Shown: positions 18,121-28,629, numbered from the stretch's first letter. The stretch: 50,646 bases of DNA from Firmicutes bacterium AM55-24TS (GCA_003460745.1 QTVU01000021.1:1-50646); one strand, 5' to 3'. The notes: generated by a model not told the origin, from the letters alone. Numbers and translations are program-made.

Positions 18121-19140
18121 TTATATCACTTTTTTTCTCAGTTGTCCACAAGAAGCTGATATATCTGAGCCGAGTTCACGTCTTACTGTCGCATTTATGC
18201 CAAGATGTGTCAATTTTTCTTGGAACGCTCTTATATCGTCATTACTTCCTTTTTCAAAATTTCTTTCTTCAACTTTATTTACAGGTATAAGATTTATATG
18301 CCCGTGCAGGTCACGGACAAGATTTGCCAGTTCCTCTGCATTTGCCATACTGTCATTTACACCGTGAATAAGAGAATATTCAAAACTGATACGTCTGTTT
18401 GTCGTCTTTACATATTCTCTGCAAGCCGTCAATAATTCTTCAATGTCGTATTTATGATTTACAGGCATTATACTGTCACGAATTTCATTGTTAGGTGCGT
18501 GCAGAGATATTGTCAGCGTTATAGGAAGTTTTTCCTTTGCCAACGCGTATATCCCCGGCACAACGCCGCAGGTTGACAGTGAAATGTGTCTGTATCCTAT
18601 GTTAAGTCCTTTTTCATGGTTTACATTGTGCAAAAACTTTATGACGTTATCGAAATTGTCAAGCGGCTCGCCTATACCCATCATAACAATATTGCTTATA
18701 CGCTCGCCGACGTCTTTTTGTGCAAAAATAACTTGATTAAGTATTTCACCCGGCGTTAAACTTCTGTAAAGTCCGCCTATCGTTGATGCACAAAAACGAC
18801 AACCCATTCTGCAGCCGACTTGACTTGATATACAAATCGTAAGTCCGTGATGATAACGCATAACAACGCTTTCTATACAATTTCCGTCCGGAAGTTCAAA
18901 GAGATATTTTACAGTACCGTCTATTTTCGATACATATTTTTCTCTGATTTTAAGCGTTGAAACATACGTTTCTTTTTCAAGTTTTTCCCTTGTTGCCTTT
19001 GACAGGTTCGTCATTTCATCATAGCTTTCCACGCCTTTATGAAGCCACGAAAAAATCTGCTCGGCTCTGAATTTCTTCTCGCCGACGGATGTAAGATATT
19101 CAATTAATTCATCATATTCAAAATCTTTTAAATCAATCAT
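18121..19140 (-). CDS. rlmN: RlmN, 23S rRNA/tRNA adenine-C2 methyltransferase
   Basis: A 339-residue radical-SAM enzyme that methylates A2503 of 23S rRNA and A37 of some tRNAs. The [4Fe-4S] cysteines are C110, C114 and C117 in CRMGCRFC, and the second catalytic Cys is C331 in SASCGQL; GIGEPLDN and LTISLHAPN are typical family motifs. Length is normal. The start directly abuts the rsmB stop, so it is translated from the same operon. It is the last gene of the operon, and its 3' end faces the prophage. Confidence 0.97.
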   Translation of the reverse strand: MIDLKDFEYDELIEYLTSVGEKKFRAEQIFSWLHKGVESYDEMTNLSKATREKLEKETYVSTLKIREKYVSKIDGTVKYLFELPDGNCIESVVMRYHHGLTICISSQVGCRMGCRFCASTIGGLYRSLTPGEILNQVIFAQKDVGERISNIVMMGIGEPLDNFDNVIKFLHNVNHEKGLNIGYRHISLSTCGVVPGIYALAKEKLPITLTISLHAPNNEIRDSIMPVNHKYDIEELLTACREYVKTTNRRISFEYSLIHGVNDSMANAEELANLVRDLHGHINLIPVNKVEERNFEKGSNDDIRAFQEKLTHLGINATVRRELGSDISASCGQLRKKVI

Positions 19141-20400
19141 TTACTTAATCCTTTTCATCTTACAGATATAAAATCCGTCTGTGTTATCTATATGCGGATA
19201 AAATGTCTTTTCAAATACTTTTTCAAAATTTTCGTTATCCGCCGTAAAGCTGTCTGTAACAGCCTCATTTTCTTCTTTTTCAATCGTACACGTTGAATAA
19301 ACAATCTCACCGTTTATTTTAAGATATTTTGACGCATTGTCAAGTATCTGTCTTTGAATTTTCGGTAAATCGTTATCCTCTGCCCTGTTCCACTTTATTT
19401 CGGGCTTTCGTCCGATTATTCCCAAACCCGAACACGGAACATCACAAAGTATTTTATCTGCCGTATTTATCATACTTTCGTCTATTTTACAGCCGTCCGA
19501 AAGTTTAGGTTCGATTATCGTTATTCCGAGCCTTTCGGCATTCTTTTTTATAAGCTCTATTTTATGTTCGTGTACGTCAAAGGCATATATTTTGCCTTTG
19601 TTGTTCATCAATTCCGCAATATGCGTTGTCTTTCCGCCCGGTGCGGCACACATATCAATCACTGTGTCACCCTCACACGGTGCAAGCACTTTTGCTGTCT
19701 GCATTGCTGCTGAATCCTGTATTGTGTAATATCCGTCATTATATAAGCTGTCCGCCGAAATGTCAAATCCGTCCGACACTATATAACCGTCATAAACTTC
19801 GGCATTTATTCCGTTGTCGTTAAACTTCTTGCAAAGTTCATCTGCCGTTATCTTTAATCTGTTCGGTCGAATATTAAGTCTTTTTTCCATGCCGAAACTT
19901 TCAATCAATTTTTCGGTAAAATCATATCCGAATTCATCAATCCACTTTTCACAAAGCCACATCGGGAACGAATATTTGACAGACAAATATTCTGTTTTAT
20001 CGGACGGATATTCGATTTCTGTTTTCGACACATTTCTCAAAAGTCCGTTTACAAATCCTGCCGATGCACCGTGACCGTATCTTCTTGCAAGCTTTACGCT
20101 TTCATTCACTGCGGCACTTGTCGGCACTTTATCCATAAACATTATCTGATATATTCCCATTCTCAAAACTATAAGAATATACTTCGATATTTTTTTCAAT
20201 TTTATCTTTGAAAACTTTCCTATAACATAATCAAGAGTCAATTTTCTGTCTGTGACGCCGTAAACAAGATTGGAAATAAACGCCTTATCCTGTTTTGGCA
20301 TATCCGTTTTCAAAGCTTTTTTCAATGCCATATTTGAATATGCTCCGTTAAATTCAACGTCGTATATTACTTTCATTGCAATTTCTCTTGCGTTACTCAT
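19141..20400 (-). CDS. rsmB: RsmB, 16S rRNA cytosine-C5 methyltransferase
   Basis: A 419-residue enzyme that methylates C967 (E. coli numbering) of 16S rRNA. Residues 1-130 are the NusB-like RNA-binding domain (KAFISNLVYGVTDRKLTLDY). The SAM-binding motif is MCAAPGGKT, and the two catalytic cysteines lie in CDVPCSGLG and YSTCT. Length is normal. Its start overlaps the stop of the YugP-type gene by one base, and its stop is followed at once by rlmN, the order found in Bacillus. Confidence 0.96.
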   Translation of the reverse strand: MSNAREIAMKVIYDVEFNGAYSNMALKKALKTDMPKQDKAFISNLVYGVTDRKLTLDYVIGKFSKIKLKKISKYILIVLRMGIYQIMFMDKVPTSAAVNESVKLARRYGHGASAGFVNGLLRNVSKTEIEYPSDKTEYLSVKYSFPMWLCEKWIDEFGYDFTEKLIESFGMEKRLNIRPNRLKITADELCKKFNDNGINAEVYDGYIVSDGFDISADSLYNDGYYTIQDSAAMQTAKVLAPCEGDTVIDMCAAPGGKTTHIAELMNNKGKIYAFDVHEHKIELIKKNAERLGITIIEPKLSDGCKIDESMINTADKILCDVPCSGLGIIGRKPEIKWNRAEDNDLPKIQRQILDNASKYLKINGEIVYSTCTIEKEENEAVTDSFTADNENFEKVFEKTFYPHIDNTDGFYICKMKRIK

Positions 20401-21088
20401 TAATCTCTCCTACGATTTGCCAATAAAACAAGTCTTAAAAATTGAAGTGCCGTTGACGCAACCGCCGCAACATATGTCATAGCCGCCGCCGTAAGTGTTT
20501 TCCTTGCACCTGTAAGCTCATCACCCTCAAGTAAGTACATACTTTCAAGAGTTTTCATTGCACGTCTTGACGCATTGATTTCAGTCGGCAATGTTACAAG
20601 CTGAAATACAAGCACCGCACCGAAAAGTATCGCACCGACATTGCCAGTCTGCCAAGTCCGAGTATAAGTCCGATTATGAAAATCGGCATTGAAAGCGTGT
20701 TGCAGACATTTACTATCGGCACAATTCCGTTACGAATTTTTATCGGAACGTATCCTACTTGATGCTGAACCGCGTGACCGCATTCATGTGCCGCAACACC
20801 TATTGCGGCTACCGATGTAGAATTATATGTTGAATCCGACAGTCTTATGACGTTTTCATTCGGGCTGTAGTGGTCTGTAAGGTCGCCCGAAACGTGTTCA
20901 ATTCTTATATTCTGAAGTCCGTTTGCATCAAGAATTTGTCTTGCCGCACTTGCCGCGGTAATTCCTCTTGAACTTCTTACATCATTGTATTTACTGAAAG
21001 TCGATTTAACTCCCATTGACGCAAACAATGTAAGTAAAAATGCAATTATTACAAGTACATACGTTGGGTCAAAATAATAGCTGAACAT
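20400..21088 (-). pseudogene. YugP-type zinc metallopeptidase, one-base frameshift
   Basis: A membrane zinc peptidase of the YugP family (about 229 residues once repaired). An N-terminal membrane segment (residues 9-25) is followed by the zinc motif AAHECGHAVQHQ (H101, E102, H105) and further hydrophobic helices. The frame breaks near 20641: the first part ends in a wrong tail, and the rest (VFQLVTLPTEINASRRAM and onward) continues one frame over to 20400. Adding one T there on the + strand (TT to TTT) gives GRLANVGAILFGAVLVFQLV, the expected family sequence. The gene sits between fmt and rsmB. The break is probably a consensus error. Confidence 0.88.
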
Positions 21089-21090
21089 AA

Positions 21091-22031
21091 TTACTCCTTT
21101 CCGAGTACAACTCCTAATTCAATTTCATGTCCTCTTGCATAATCTTCAACATTCATTTTTTTACTGTTTGGGAACTGTGCCGTTACAATGTACAATGTTC
21201 CCTCACCGCAAGAAATTTTAAGTCCTTTTCCCTTTTCAAGTGCAAGTATTTCTCCCGCCTCTTTATCCGAATTTTCATCACAAACTCTTGCGGAAACAAT
21301 TTTTAAAATTCCGTCTTTATATTTTGTGCAAGCAAGCGGCCACGAATTCATACCACATATCAGTTTTGAAATTTCACGAGCCGATTTGCTCCAATCTATA
21401 ACTCCCGTTTTTCTTGAAATCATAGGCGCATATGTATGCTCCTTATCATTTTGCGGAGTAGGTGTTATACTGCCTTTTTCAAGTCCGTCTATTGTTTTTA
21501 AAAGCAAGTCGCCGCCTATTACGGCTAAACGGTCGAAAAGTTTCTCTGCCGTTTCATATTCGCCGATTTCGGTTTCGGCTTTCAAAAGCATATCACCCGT
21601 GTCAAGTCCACTGTCCATTTTCATCGTTGTAACGCCGGTAACCTTTTCGCCGTTTATAATCGCCCACTGAATAGGTCCCGCACCTCTGTACTTCGGCAAA
21701 AGTGACGCGTGTACATTAACACAGCCGTATTTCGGATAATCTATTATATAATCAGGCAAAATTTTGCCGTATGCGACAACGACAATAAGCTCCGGTTTCA
21801 GTTTGTCAAGAACAGGCTGAAGTTCACCGTTTCTCAGTTTTTCGGGCTGATATATATTTTCTATACCTGCCTCAAGTGCCGCCGCCTTAACATCAGTCGG
21901 TACAAGTTTATGTCCTCTGCCTTTCGGTCTGTCCGGCTGAGATACAACACCCACAACATCAAGACCTGCGTCTGTCATAGCTTTAAGCTTGCCGCCGCAA
22001 AATCGGGTGTACCCATAAATAAAATTCTCAT
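21091..22031 (-). pseudogene. fmt: Methionyl-tRNA formyltransferase, one-base frameshift near the start
   Basis: Fmt adds the formyl group to initiator Met-tRNA. From ATG 22031 (ribosome site GGAGAT) the frame reads MRILFMGTPDFAAASLK, the classic Fmt start, then stops. Adding one A in the run at 21982-21984 (TTT to TTTT on +) continues into AMTDAGLDVVGVVSQPDRPK and the whole enzyme. The formyl-donor and catalytic motifs are present (VNVHASLLPKYRGAGPIQW, with N, H and the later D in DSGLDTGDML). A different upstream start would give a nonsense N-terminus. An essential-type gene broken this way suggests sequencing error. Confidence 0.93.
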
Positions 22032-22044
22032 TCAACCATCTCCG

Positions 22045-22494
22045 TTAGTCAATAAATCTAATTACTCTGTCCAAGAACAATTTACCGTCAAGGTGTTCAA
22101 TTTCGTGACAAAAAGCTCTTGCCAAGAGTTCCTTACCTGTGATTTTAAACCACTTGCCGTTCCTGTCCTGTGCTTTTACGGTTACGACATTCGGTCTTGT
22201 AACCTCGCCGAACACTCCGGGTACGCTAAGACAGCCTTCGCTGCCGGTCTGTTCTCCGCTTTCTTCTACTATTTCAGGGTTTATAAGTTCAATTTTACCG
22301 TCACCGACATCTATGACAACCGCACGTTTCAGTATTCCCACTTGCGGAGCTGCAAGTCCGACACCGTCACGGCTTTGCATTGTTTCATACATATCGTCAA
22401 GAAGTATATGAAGTTTTTCGTCAAACTTCACTACAGCTTTGCATTTCTTATAAAGGATTTCATCGCCTTTTTCCCTTATTTCTCTGATTGCCAT
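22045..22494 (-). CDS. def: Peptide deformylase
   Basis: A 149-residue metalloenzyme that removes the formyl group from new proteins. ATG 22494 is chosen for its AGAGGGGAAA ribosome site and the typical start MAIREI. All three family motifs are present: GVGLAAPQVG, EGCLSVPG (metal Cys 88) and FCHEIEHLDG (His 130, Glu 131, His 134). It lies between priA and fmt, and acts on the products that Fmt makes possible. Confidence 0.97.
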   Translation of the reverse strand: MAIREIREKGDEILYKKCKAVVKFDEKLHILLDDMYETMQSRDGVGLAAPQVGILKRAVVIDVGDGKIELINPEIVEESGEQTGSEGCLSVPGVFGEVTRPNVVTVKAQDRNGKWFKITGKELLARAFCHEIEHLDGKLFLDRVIRFID

Positions 22495-22508
22495 TATGTT
22501 TCCCCTCT

Positions 22509-24944
22509 CTAATTTATCATACCGGGTGATTTGTCTATTATTATCGCCACATCCGAAAATTCCTTGTTTTTTCTGCATGTCATTTCAGCTTGTGAAAGTA
22601 TCTCACCCAAGTTATCGTCATCTTCGCATTTAAAAATAATCTGCCATCTGTATTTGTTTTTTATTTTTGAAATATATGACGGCACGGGTCCTAAAACCTG
22701 TATTTTCTGTGATATATTCTGTGTTTTTTCGGCAGTGTTTAAAAAATATTTTGCCGTTTTCGCAACAATATTTTCAACATTGCCTTGAAAATGCACACTC
22801 ACTATTTTACAAAACGGCGGATACCACATAAGCTTTCGTTTTGCAATTTCCTTATCGTAAAAAGTTCTGTAATTGTGACTTTTTACAAGGCTGACCGCCT
22901 CATGTTCGGGCGTATACGTCTGAATAACGGCTCTGCCCTCTTTACTTCCTCTGCCGGCACGTCCCGAAACCTGTTCAAGCATTGCAAAAGTTCTCTCACC
23001 GCTTCGGTAATCGTTAATATTGAGCATTGTATCTGCCGTTATAACTCCGACAAGCGTTACATTTTCAAAATCAAGTCCTTTTGCCACCATTTGCGTACCG
23101 ATAAGAATATCGATTTTATCTTTTTCAAACTTCTGTAAAATCTTCTCGTGCGACTGCTTTTTACCCGTTGTATCCATATCCATTCTGACAGTTGTCGCAT
23201 TTGGGAACAGACGGTTTAATTCGTCCTCCACCTTTTGCGTACCGCCGCCGAAATAACGTATATAATTACTTCCGCATTTCGGACAAATCTTATAATTCGG
23301 TCGTTCATATCCGCAGTAGTGGCACTTTAATTTATCCTCAAATTTATGATATGTAAGCGATATGTTGCAATTCGGACAATGCGGTACATATCCGCAACTG
23401 CGACACGAAACAAATGTAGAAAATCCACGCCTGTTAAGAAACAAAATTGTCTGTTCACCGCGTTTTAAATTTTCTTCGATTTCGTTATACAATTTACCCG
23501 AAAGCATACTTTTATTGCCCTTTTCCAACTCGCTGCGCATATCAATAACCGATATTTCGGGCATTTTATTTTTATTGTATCTTGTATTCATTTCAAGCAA
23601 CTTATATTCGCCTGTCTGTGCTTTGTAATAGCTTTCAACAGACGGCGTTGCCGACGCCAAGACAACCGCCGCACCAAACTGACTTGCTCTGAATATTGCC
23701 GTTTCGCGTGCGTGGTATCTCGGTGACATATCCGACTTATAAGTATCGGAATGTTCCTCGTCCATTATTATAACTCCGATATTTTTAAGCGGTGTAAAAA
23801 TCGCACTTCTTGCACCGATTACAATATCAGCCTCACCGTCACGAATTTTCTTCCATTGGTCATATCTTTCACCGGCGGACAAACCGCTGTGAAAAATAGC
23901 AACTCTGCCGCCGAATCGCGACATAAATCTTGAAACCATCTGCGGTGTAAGCGATATTTCGGGTACAAGCATAATCGCACTTTTACCCATATTTATCACA
24001 TTTTCAATCGTCTGCATAAAAACTTCGGTTTTACCGCTGCCTGTCACACCGTGCAGAAGATATATCCCTCCGTCACCCGATTTTACGGAATTTGTGATTT
24101 CATCTATCGCGTATTCCTGTTCCGGTGTCGGAACCATCTTTTCTGTTTTCTCAAAAACTCTGTTCCAATACGGATCACGTTCAACCGTCATATCAAACAC
24201 ATTGACAAGATTTTTCTTTTCAAGTGCTTTTACGGTACTGTGTGAGCCGTTTGTGAATTTCTGCAAATCGGCAAGAGAAACATACTCGTTTTCGCTTAGC
24301 ACTTCAAGCATTTTTGCTTGAACAGGTGCTTTTCTGCGTAAAATTTCGGCACTTTCAAGTGCTGTTTCTCTGTCACATATAAGCTTTACACATTTAATTT
24401 TTTTATCCTTAATATCAACCGATTGTCTGTATTCTTTTTTTAAAGTACCCTCTTTAATCATTGCACGGACTTGATTTTGTATATCAACTCCGCACATTTC
24501 TTTAAGCCCTTTAAATTCCATACTGCCGCCGTTATCGGTAAGTATTTCCGTAATACGTCGGCGTATCTCCGACTTTTCCTCACTTTTATTTTCAAGAATA
24601 ATCCATTCTTTCGTTTTAAGTGCCGTACCTGAAGGAACAATCGTATGAATTATATCAAGGTATGACGCAAGATATTTTTTATGCATCCACTCGATAAGTT
24701 CAAGCATATCTTCGTCAAAGCCTATCGAATCATTTGCCGTTCTTATTATGGATTTAAGACGTTTACTGTCACTTGTATCCGCAGTGCCGACACAAAAACC
24801 CTCAATTTCTCTGTTACCGGAAGAAAACGGAACAAGCACTCTGCTGCCTATTTTAATTTTGCCTTCAAGTTCTTTCGGGACAAGATAATCAAAAGGTTTG
24901 TCAACTTGCTTTGACTTATTATCCACAATAATTTTTGCTATCAT
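22509..24944 (-). CDS. priA: Primosomal replication-restart helicase PriA
   Basis: An 811-residue 3'-5' helicase that reloads the replisome at collapsed forks. Residues 1-110 are the DNA-binding 3'BD region (DYLVPKELEGKIKIGSRVLV). Helicase motifs include GVTGSGKTEVF (Walker A) and MDEEHSDTYK (DEEH box), with VSGRAGRGSKEGRAV later. Two zinc-binding clusters lie between (CRSCGYVPHCPNC and CHYCGYERPNYKICPKC). Length is normal for Firmicutes. It directly follows rpoZ; coaBC, which sits between the two in Bacillus, is absent. Confidence 0.97.
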   Translation of the reverse strand: MIAKIIVDNKSKQVDKPFDYLVPKELEGKIKIGSRVLVPFSSGNREIEGFCVGTADTSDSKRLKSIIRTANDSIGFDEDMLELIEWMHKKYLASYLDIIHTIVPSGTALKTKEWIILENKSEEKSEIRRRITEILTDNGGSMEFKGLKEMCGVDIQNQVRAMIKEGTLKKEYRQSVDIKDKKIKCVKLICDRETALESAEILRRKAPVQAKMLEVLSENEYVSLADLQKFTNGSHSTVKALEKKNLVNVFDMTVERDPYWNRVFEKTEKMVPTPEQEYAIDEITNSVKSGDGGIYLLHGVTGSGKTEVFMQTIENVINMGKSAIMLVPEISLTPQMVSRFMSRFGGRVAIFHSGLSAGERYDQWKKIRDGEADIVIGARSAIFTPLKNIGVIIMDEEHSDTYKSDMSPRYHARETAIFRASQFGAAVVLASATPSVESYYKAQTGEYKLLEMNTRYNKNKMPEISVIDMRSELEKGNKSMLSGKLYNEIEENLKRGEQTILFLNRRGFSTFVSCRSCGYVPHCPNCNISLTYHKFEDKLKCHYCGYERPNYKICPKCGSNYIRYFGGGTQKVEDELNRLFPNATTVRMDMDTTGKKQSHEKILQKFEKDKIDILIGTQMVAKGLDFENVTLVGVITADTMLNINDYRSGERTFAMLEQVSGRAGRGSKEGRAVIQTYTPEHEAVSLVKSHNYRTFYDKEIAKRKLMWYPPFCKIVSVHFQGNVENIVAKTAKYFLNTAEKTQNISQKIQVLGPVPSYISKIKNKYRWQIIFKCEDDDNLGEILSQAEMTCRKNKEFSDVAIIIDKSPGMIN

Positions 24945-24946
24945 TA

Positions 24947-25270
24947 TTATTCGTTATCTTCTGTATCGTCTTCTACGACTTCAACTTCTTCCGGCTGTAC
25001 ATCATCATTACTGTTTAGAGAAAGAATAGCAGCAGCCTTTTCGTCCTCCCAAGCCTTTGCACGCTTGATTGCTTCTGAACGAACATAGCCCACTTTTCCC
25101 TCTACGATTTCCTCTGCCGCAACTGATACAGGTTTTTCATCGCCATATGCGTCCATATCGTGCATACGTTCTTCACCAATCATTCTCGCACGTTTTGCCG
25201 CCATTGTAACAAGTGTATAACGGCTGTCCACACACTTTGAAAGTTCCGAAATTCCAGGTTTAATCATCAT
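24947..25270 (-). CDS. rpoZ: RNA polymerase omega subunit
   Basis: A 107-residue protein that helps assemble and stabilise RNA polymerase. Residues 1-70 match the omega fold (DSRYTLVTMAAKRARMIGEE, then VGYVRSEAIKRAKAWEDEKA). The last 25 residues are an acidic tail (PEEVEVVEDDTEDNE) longer than in many homologues. The first of two adjacent ATG codons is used because GGAGG lies nine bases upstream. It lies between gmk and priA in the shared operon. Confidence 0.93.
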   Translation of the reverse strand: MMIKPGISELSKCVDSRYTLVTMAAKRARMIGEERMHDMDAYGDEKPVSVAAEEIVEGKVGYVRSEAIKRAKAWEDEKAAAILSLNSNDDVQPEEVEVVEDDTEDNE

Positions 25271-25289
25271 AATAATATTCCTCCAGTAA

Positions 25290-25892
25290 TCAATAATTTT
25301 CAGCTAATAATTTATCAACAAGGTTACGCTTTTGAACCTTATCACGCATTGTTTCTTCGACTTCACGAACACACTCGCCAAGTTCGTCGTTTACGAATAT
25401 ACAGTCATACTTCGTCGACTGAGATAATTCCCATTTTGCCGCCTCAAGTCGTTCTTCTATTTGTTCTGCCGTTTCACGGCCTCTGTCCTCAAGTCGCTGT
25501 TTTAAAACTTTCATTGACGGCGGTGCTATAAACATAAGTACTGCCTCTTCAAAAAGTTTCTTAACTTTAAGTGCGCCTTGCGGCTCGATTTCAAGCAAAA
25601 CGTTTTTACCGCCCTCAAGCATATCTTCAACAGTCTTTTTCGGAGTACCGTAATAATTGCCGCTGTACATAGCATATTCAAGCATTTCTCCGTTGTCTAT
25701 CATCTTCTTAAAGTTTTCCACCGTTGTATAATTATATGTCACGCCGTCGGTTTCACCTTTGCGTTTTTCTCTCGTTGTTGACGATACGGACAAAAATACG
25801 TCGTTATTTTCATTTGCAAGAAGTTCATTACAAATCGTTCCTTTGCCCGTTCCCGACGGTCCGGACATTACAAAAAGTACACCTCTACTCAT
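25290..25892 (-). CDS. gmk: Guanylate kinase
   Basis: A 200-residue enzyme that phosphorylates GMP to GDP. ATG 25892 is chosen so the protein begins [19 protein letters not shown] with the P-loop in its usual place; an upstream extension would be non-homologous. [19 protein letters not shown] is the GMP-binding region and [15 protein letters not shown] follows. Length is normal. Its start overlaps the end of remA by eight bases, so the two are coupled. Confidence 0.96.
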   Translation of the reverse strand: MSRGVLFVMSGPSGTGKGTICNELLANENNDVFLSVSSTTREKRKGETDGVTYNYTTVENFKKMIDNGEMLEYAMYSGNYYGTPKKTVEDMLEGGKNVLLEIEPQGALKVKKLFEEAVLMFIAPPSMKVLKQRLEDRGRETAEQIEERLEAAKWELSQSTKYDCIFVNDELGECVREVEETMRDKVQKRNLVDKLLAENY

Positions 25893-26151
25893 CGCCTTTA
25901 ACGCTCTCCTCTCCTGTATCACCGCTAAGTCTGCCCGACACCGTTTCCGTCTGCAAAGCCGACAGAACAATATGGTCGGAATCAGTTACTATAACGGCTC
26001 TTGTTCTTCTGCCGTATGTTGCGTTTATAAGATTACCCTTATCCTCCGCCTCACGAATTATACGTTTAATCGGTGCGGACTCTGGACTTACAACTGCCAC
26101 AACACGTTCGGCATTAACCATATTTCCAAAGCCTATATTTATAAGTTTCAT
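25885..26151 (-). CDS. remA: RemA/DUF370 DNA-binding regulator
   Basis: An 88-residue member of the RemA (DUF370) family; in Bacillus subtilis RemA activates biofilm matrix genes. [20 protein letters not shown] and [18 protein letters not shown] are diagnostic. Position between yicC and gmk is the same as in Bacillus. The last 15 residues are acidic. Whether it controls matrix genes here is unknown. Confidence 0.93.
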   Translation of the reverse strand: MKLINIGFGNMVNAERVVAVVSPESAPIKRIIREAEDKGNLINATYGRRTRAVIVTDSDHIVLSALQTETVSGRLSGDTGEESVKGDE

Positions 26152-26162
26152 TATATCACCTG

Positions 26163-27041
26163 TTATTCAATATTTTGAATTTGCTCTCTTAATTTTTCAA
26201 TTTCACCCTTTAGTGTTACAACGGTTTTGGCGATTTCAATATCACTTGCCTTTGAACCGATTGTATTTACTTCACGGTTAATTTCCTGAATTAAGAAATC
26301 AAGCTTTCTGCCTGCCGGCGAACCGCTGTTTATTATAGTGTCAAATTCTTCAAAGTGACTGCCAAGTCTTACCGTTTCCTCATTTACTGCCACTTTATCG
26401 GCATAAATTGCAACTTCGGTAAGTATTCTTGCTTCGTCTATTTCTTTACCGTCAAGAACTTCTTTAATCTTTTCGTAAAGCTTGTCACTGTATTCCTTAA
26501 CAGTCTGCGGTGAACGCTCGTCTACTTCCTTGACAAGTGTACGCATATAGTCAATTCTCTCGCACAAGTCCTTTTGTATTCTCTCGCCCTCACGCTCACG
26601 CATTGCGATAAAGTCGCTAAGTGCGCCGTCAAGAACGGTTTTAACCGTATTCCACAGAGCCTCCTCATCTTCTTCAACTCTTTCGGTTGAGAAAATGTCC
26701 GGATTTGACGCAACGTTTGATACCGTTATATCGTCCTTTAATCCAAATTCATCTCTAAGTTGGTATAAAACATCTATGTAATTTTTTGCGATTTCCTTAT
26801 TTAATGTAATCTGCTTGTCGGCAGTTTCATAGTTTTCTACATTAAGGTATATATCAACCTTACCGCGAGTTATACTTGACGATACATACTTTCTGATTTT
26901 ATCTTCCAAAAAGCCAAGATGTCTTTGCACTTTTATATTGTAATCCGAATATCTGTGATTTACCGATTTTATCTCCACAAGTATCTTTTTTCCTTCTGTT
27001 ACGGCCTCTCGTCTGCCGTATCCGGTCATACTTTTCAGCAT
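26163..27041 (-). CDS. yicC: YicC-family endoribonuclease
   Basis: A 292-residue protein of the YicC/YloC family, an RNase implicated in RNA decay. The N-terminal signature [10 protein letters not shown] and [10 protein letters not shown], and the C-terminal [20 protein letters not shown] followed by [10 protein letters not shown], are clear. Length is normal. It is the first gene of the ten-gene operon and follows an extended -10 promoter. Confidence 0.95.
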   Translation of the reverse strand: MLKSMTGYGRREAVTEGKKILVEIKSVNHRYSDYNIKVQRHLGFLEDKIRKYVSSSITRGKVDIYLNVENYETADKQITLNKEIAKNYIDVLYQLRDEFGLKDDITVSNVASNPDIFSTERVEEDEEALWNTVKTVLDGALSDFIAMREREGERIQKDLCERIDYMRTLVKEVDERSPQTVKEYSDKLYEKIKEVLDGKEIDEARILTEVAIYADKVAVNEETVRLGSHFEEFDTIINSGSPAGRKLDFLIQEINREVNTIGSKASDIEIAKTVVTLKGEIEKLREQIQNIE

Positions 27042-27095
27042 AGCACGTTCTCCCGTCTAACATATTATATAGGCATATTAACCCATTATTTTTTT

Positions 27096-27125
27096 ATTAT
27101 ACCACAAGTTCTTGTATTTGAACAG
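27096..27125 (-). promoter_or_regulatory. Promoter of the yicC-rlmN operon
   Basis: On the minus strand TATAAT (27096-27101 on +, read as ATTATA) is preceded by TGG, an extended -10. The -35 region (TGTTCA) is poor, which suits extended -10 use. It lies about 55 bases before yicC. Confidence 0.6.
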
Positions 27126-27198
27126 TCTTATTTTAAATTTTTTTGAAAAATTCATTACAAAAATAACAGAAATGTATCCGTCAAGTTTGTTATTTCGA

Positions 27199-27238
27199 CA
27201 AAAAAACAGACGAACTGTAAATTCAGCTCGTCTGTTTA
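27199..27238 (-). terminator. Terminator after the stalk-domain gene
   Basis: The + strand arms AAACAGACGA (27204-27213) and TCGTCTGTTT (27228-27237), with three more pairs inside, make a stem whose minus-strand transcript ends in seven U. It ends the stalk-protein gene that stops at 27244. Confidence 0.9.
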
Positions 27239-27243
27239 CCGAC

Positions 27244-28629
27244 TTAATTATTTTTTGTTTTTATCGCACTTACAAATAAATCAGTTATATCAGCCGCACC
27301 TGTCGGAATTTCAGGTGTCACTATTGTATCGTCCTTTTCCGCATTTGACGATACTGTCATCTTAAGTGACATATCATCAGCATATCCGACTTCTATATTT
27401 GCGTCACTTGTTGATTTTGTTGCATCCGTTTCGCTGTTTGCGGAAACGTTGAACTTAAAATCATTTTTTAATTGATTATAGTCACTGTCCGATATATTGC
27501 TTATATTTTTCAAAATGTTAAGCATATCTTCTGATTTAATATTCATTTTTAGGCTGTAACCGCCGTTTTCAGTTTCTGTAACCGTTATATATTTATCCAT
27601 CTGTTCATACATATCAAACATTGAAGCCAATGAAATAATAGTATCAATATCAGTATCGCCCTCTGTCTGATAAGCACTCTTTAATGTGTCCATAGCCTTC
27701 GCAGTATTTCCGCTGACAGCACTATCCACTATATTTATTGTGGCAGTCGGCACACCGAGAGAAGTCAAGGCTTTGTTTAAATCAATACTGTACCATACAT
27801 CACTCTTTACGATAAGTGCCAATGCCTTGATTTTTGCATTGTCCGAGCTTTGAGCAAGTTTTTCTATAACATCTGTTTTAAAGTAAACCTTATCATCCGC
27901 TACTACTGCGTTAAGTGTTGCGTCATTTACACTGCTTTCATTCAATGAGCCGTTAAACTTCACATCCGCACCCGCAACATTATCTTTATTTTTGCCGTCA
28001 ATACTTCCGCTTGCCGCAACACTGTATTTACTGTTGCCGTTATTCAAATCAAAACTCACATCAAATGCAGTATATTCCTTATTATATTTCGGTGTTTCCT
28101 TATTTAAAAGTTTTGACATATTCGGTGCCGAGTTTTCAAATTCGTTAAAATAATCGTCAGCATCAAGGATTACAACTGTTTCCGTATCTCCGTCCCAGCC
28201 TACTTGCATACCGAATGCGTTACTCATAAAACGAATAGGAACAAGAGTTCTGTCATCAACAATAATCATAGGCGTATCCACTTGAACAGTTGATTCACTG
28301 CCGTTATTGTCTACATATATTGTATCGTCCATAAGTGTAAACTTAATTGTTGTGTCACCCTTTTTAGCCGTTACAAGTCTGCTTGAATCATCATAATCAA
28401 CGATTGCTCCCATATTTTCAAGTGCCGCTCTGAACGGTATCATAACTCTGCCGTCAGTATTTACAGGCTTAACGTCATCATATTTTACAACCTTATCATT
28501 ATATACAATATGTATTTCCGATTTATCACCATACACGCTCGAAACTTCTTTTACTCTTTCCGCCGCACTTACCGAAAAACACGGTACAACCATTGACGCC
28601 GCAACTGCCGCCGCAATAATTTTCTTCAT
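27244..28629 (-). CDS. Secreted protein with copper amine oxidase-like stalk domain
   Basis: A 461-residue exported protein; ATG 28629 gives MKKIIAAAVAASMVV followed by a signal-peptidase site near residue 24 (SVSAAE). Residues 35-155 are the stalk domain named after copper amine oxidase N-terminal repeats (DGRVMIPFRAALENMGAIVD, then RTLVPIRFMSNAFGMQVGW). Residues 180-440 are an unrecognised beta-rich domain. No copper-binding or catalytic motif is present, so enzymatic copper oxidation is not implied. It has its own promoter and terminator and is divergent from rqcH. Confidence 0.88.
   Translation of the reverse strand: MKKIIAAAVAASMVVPCFSVSAAERVKEVSSVYGDKSEIHIVYNDKVVKYDDVKPVNTDGRVMIPFRAALENMGAIVDYDDSSRLVTAKKGDTTIKFTLMDDTIYVDNNGSESTVQVDTPMIIVDDRTLVPIRFMSNAFGMQVGWDGDTETVVILDADDYFNEFENSAPNMSKLLNKETPKYNKEYTAFDVSFDLNNGNSKYSVAASGSIDGKNKDNVAGADVKFNGSLNESSVNDATLNAVVADDKVYFKTDVIEKLAQSSDNAKIKALALIVKSDVWYSIDLNKALTSLGVPTATINIVDSAVSGNTAKAMDTLKSAYQTEGDTDIDTIISLASMFDMYEQMDKYITVTETENGGYSLKMNIKSEDMLNILKNISNISDSDYNQLKNDFKFNVSANSETDATKSTSDANIEVGYADDMSLKMTVSSNAEKDDTIVTPEIPTGAADITDLFVSAIKTKNN

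Noticed and set aside
21709..22512. Long + strand open frame opposite fmt and def
   Set aside because: It is antisense to clearly coding genes, has no ribosome site and reads as low-complexity Phe/Tyr/Cys/Lys-rich sequence.
25724..26281. Open frame of 185 codons opposite gmk and remA
   Set aside because: It is a shadow of two well-supported genes; its composition is unlike a real protein.
27244..28629. Calling the stalk-domain protein a copper amine oxidase
   Set aside because: Only the N-terminal stalk-type repeats are present; the catalytic domain and the topaquinone Tyr are missing.
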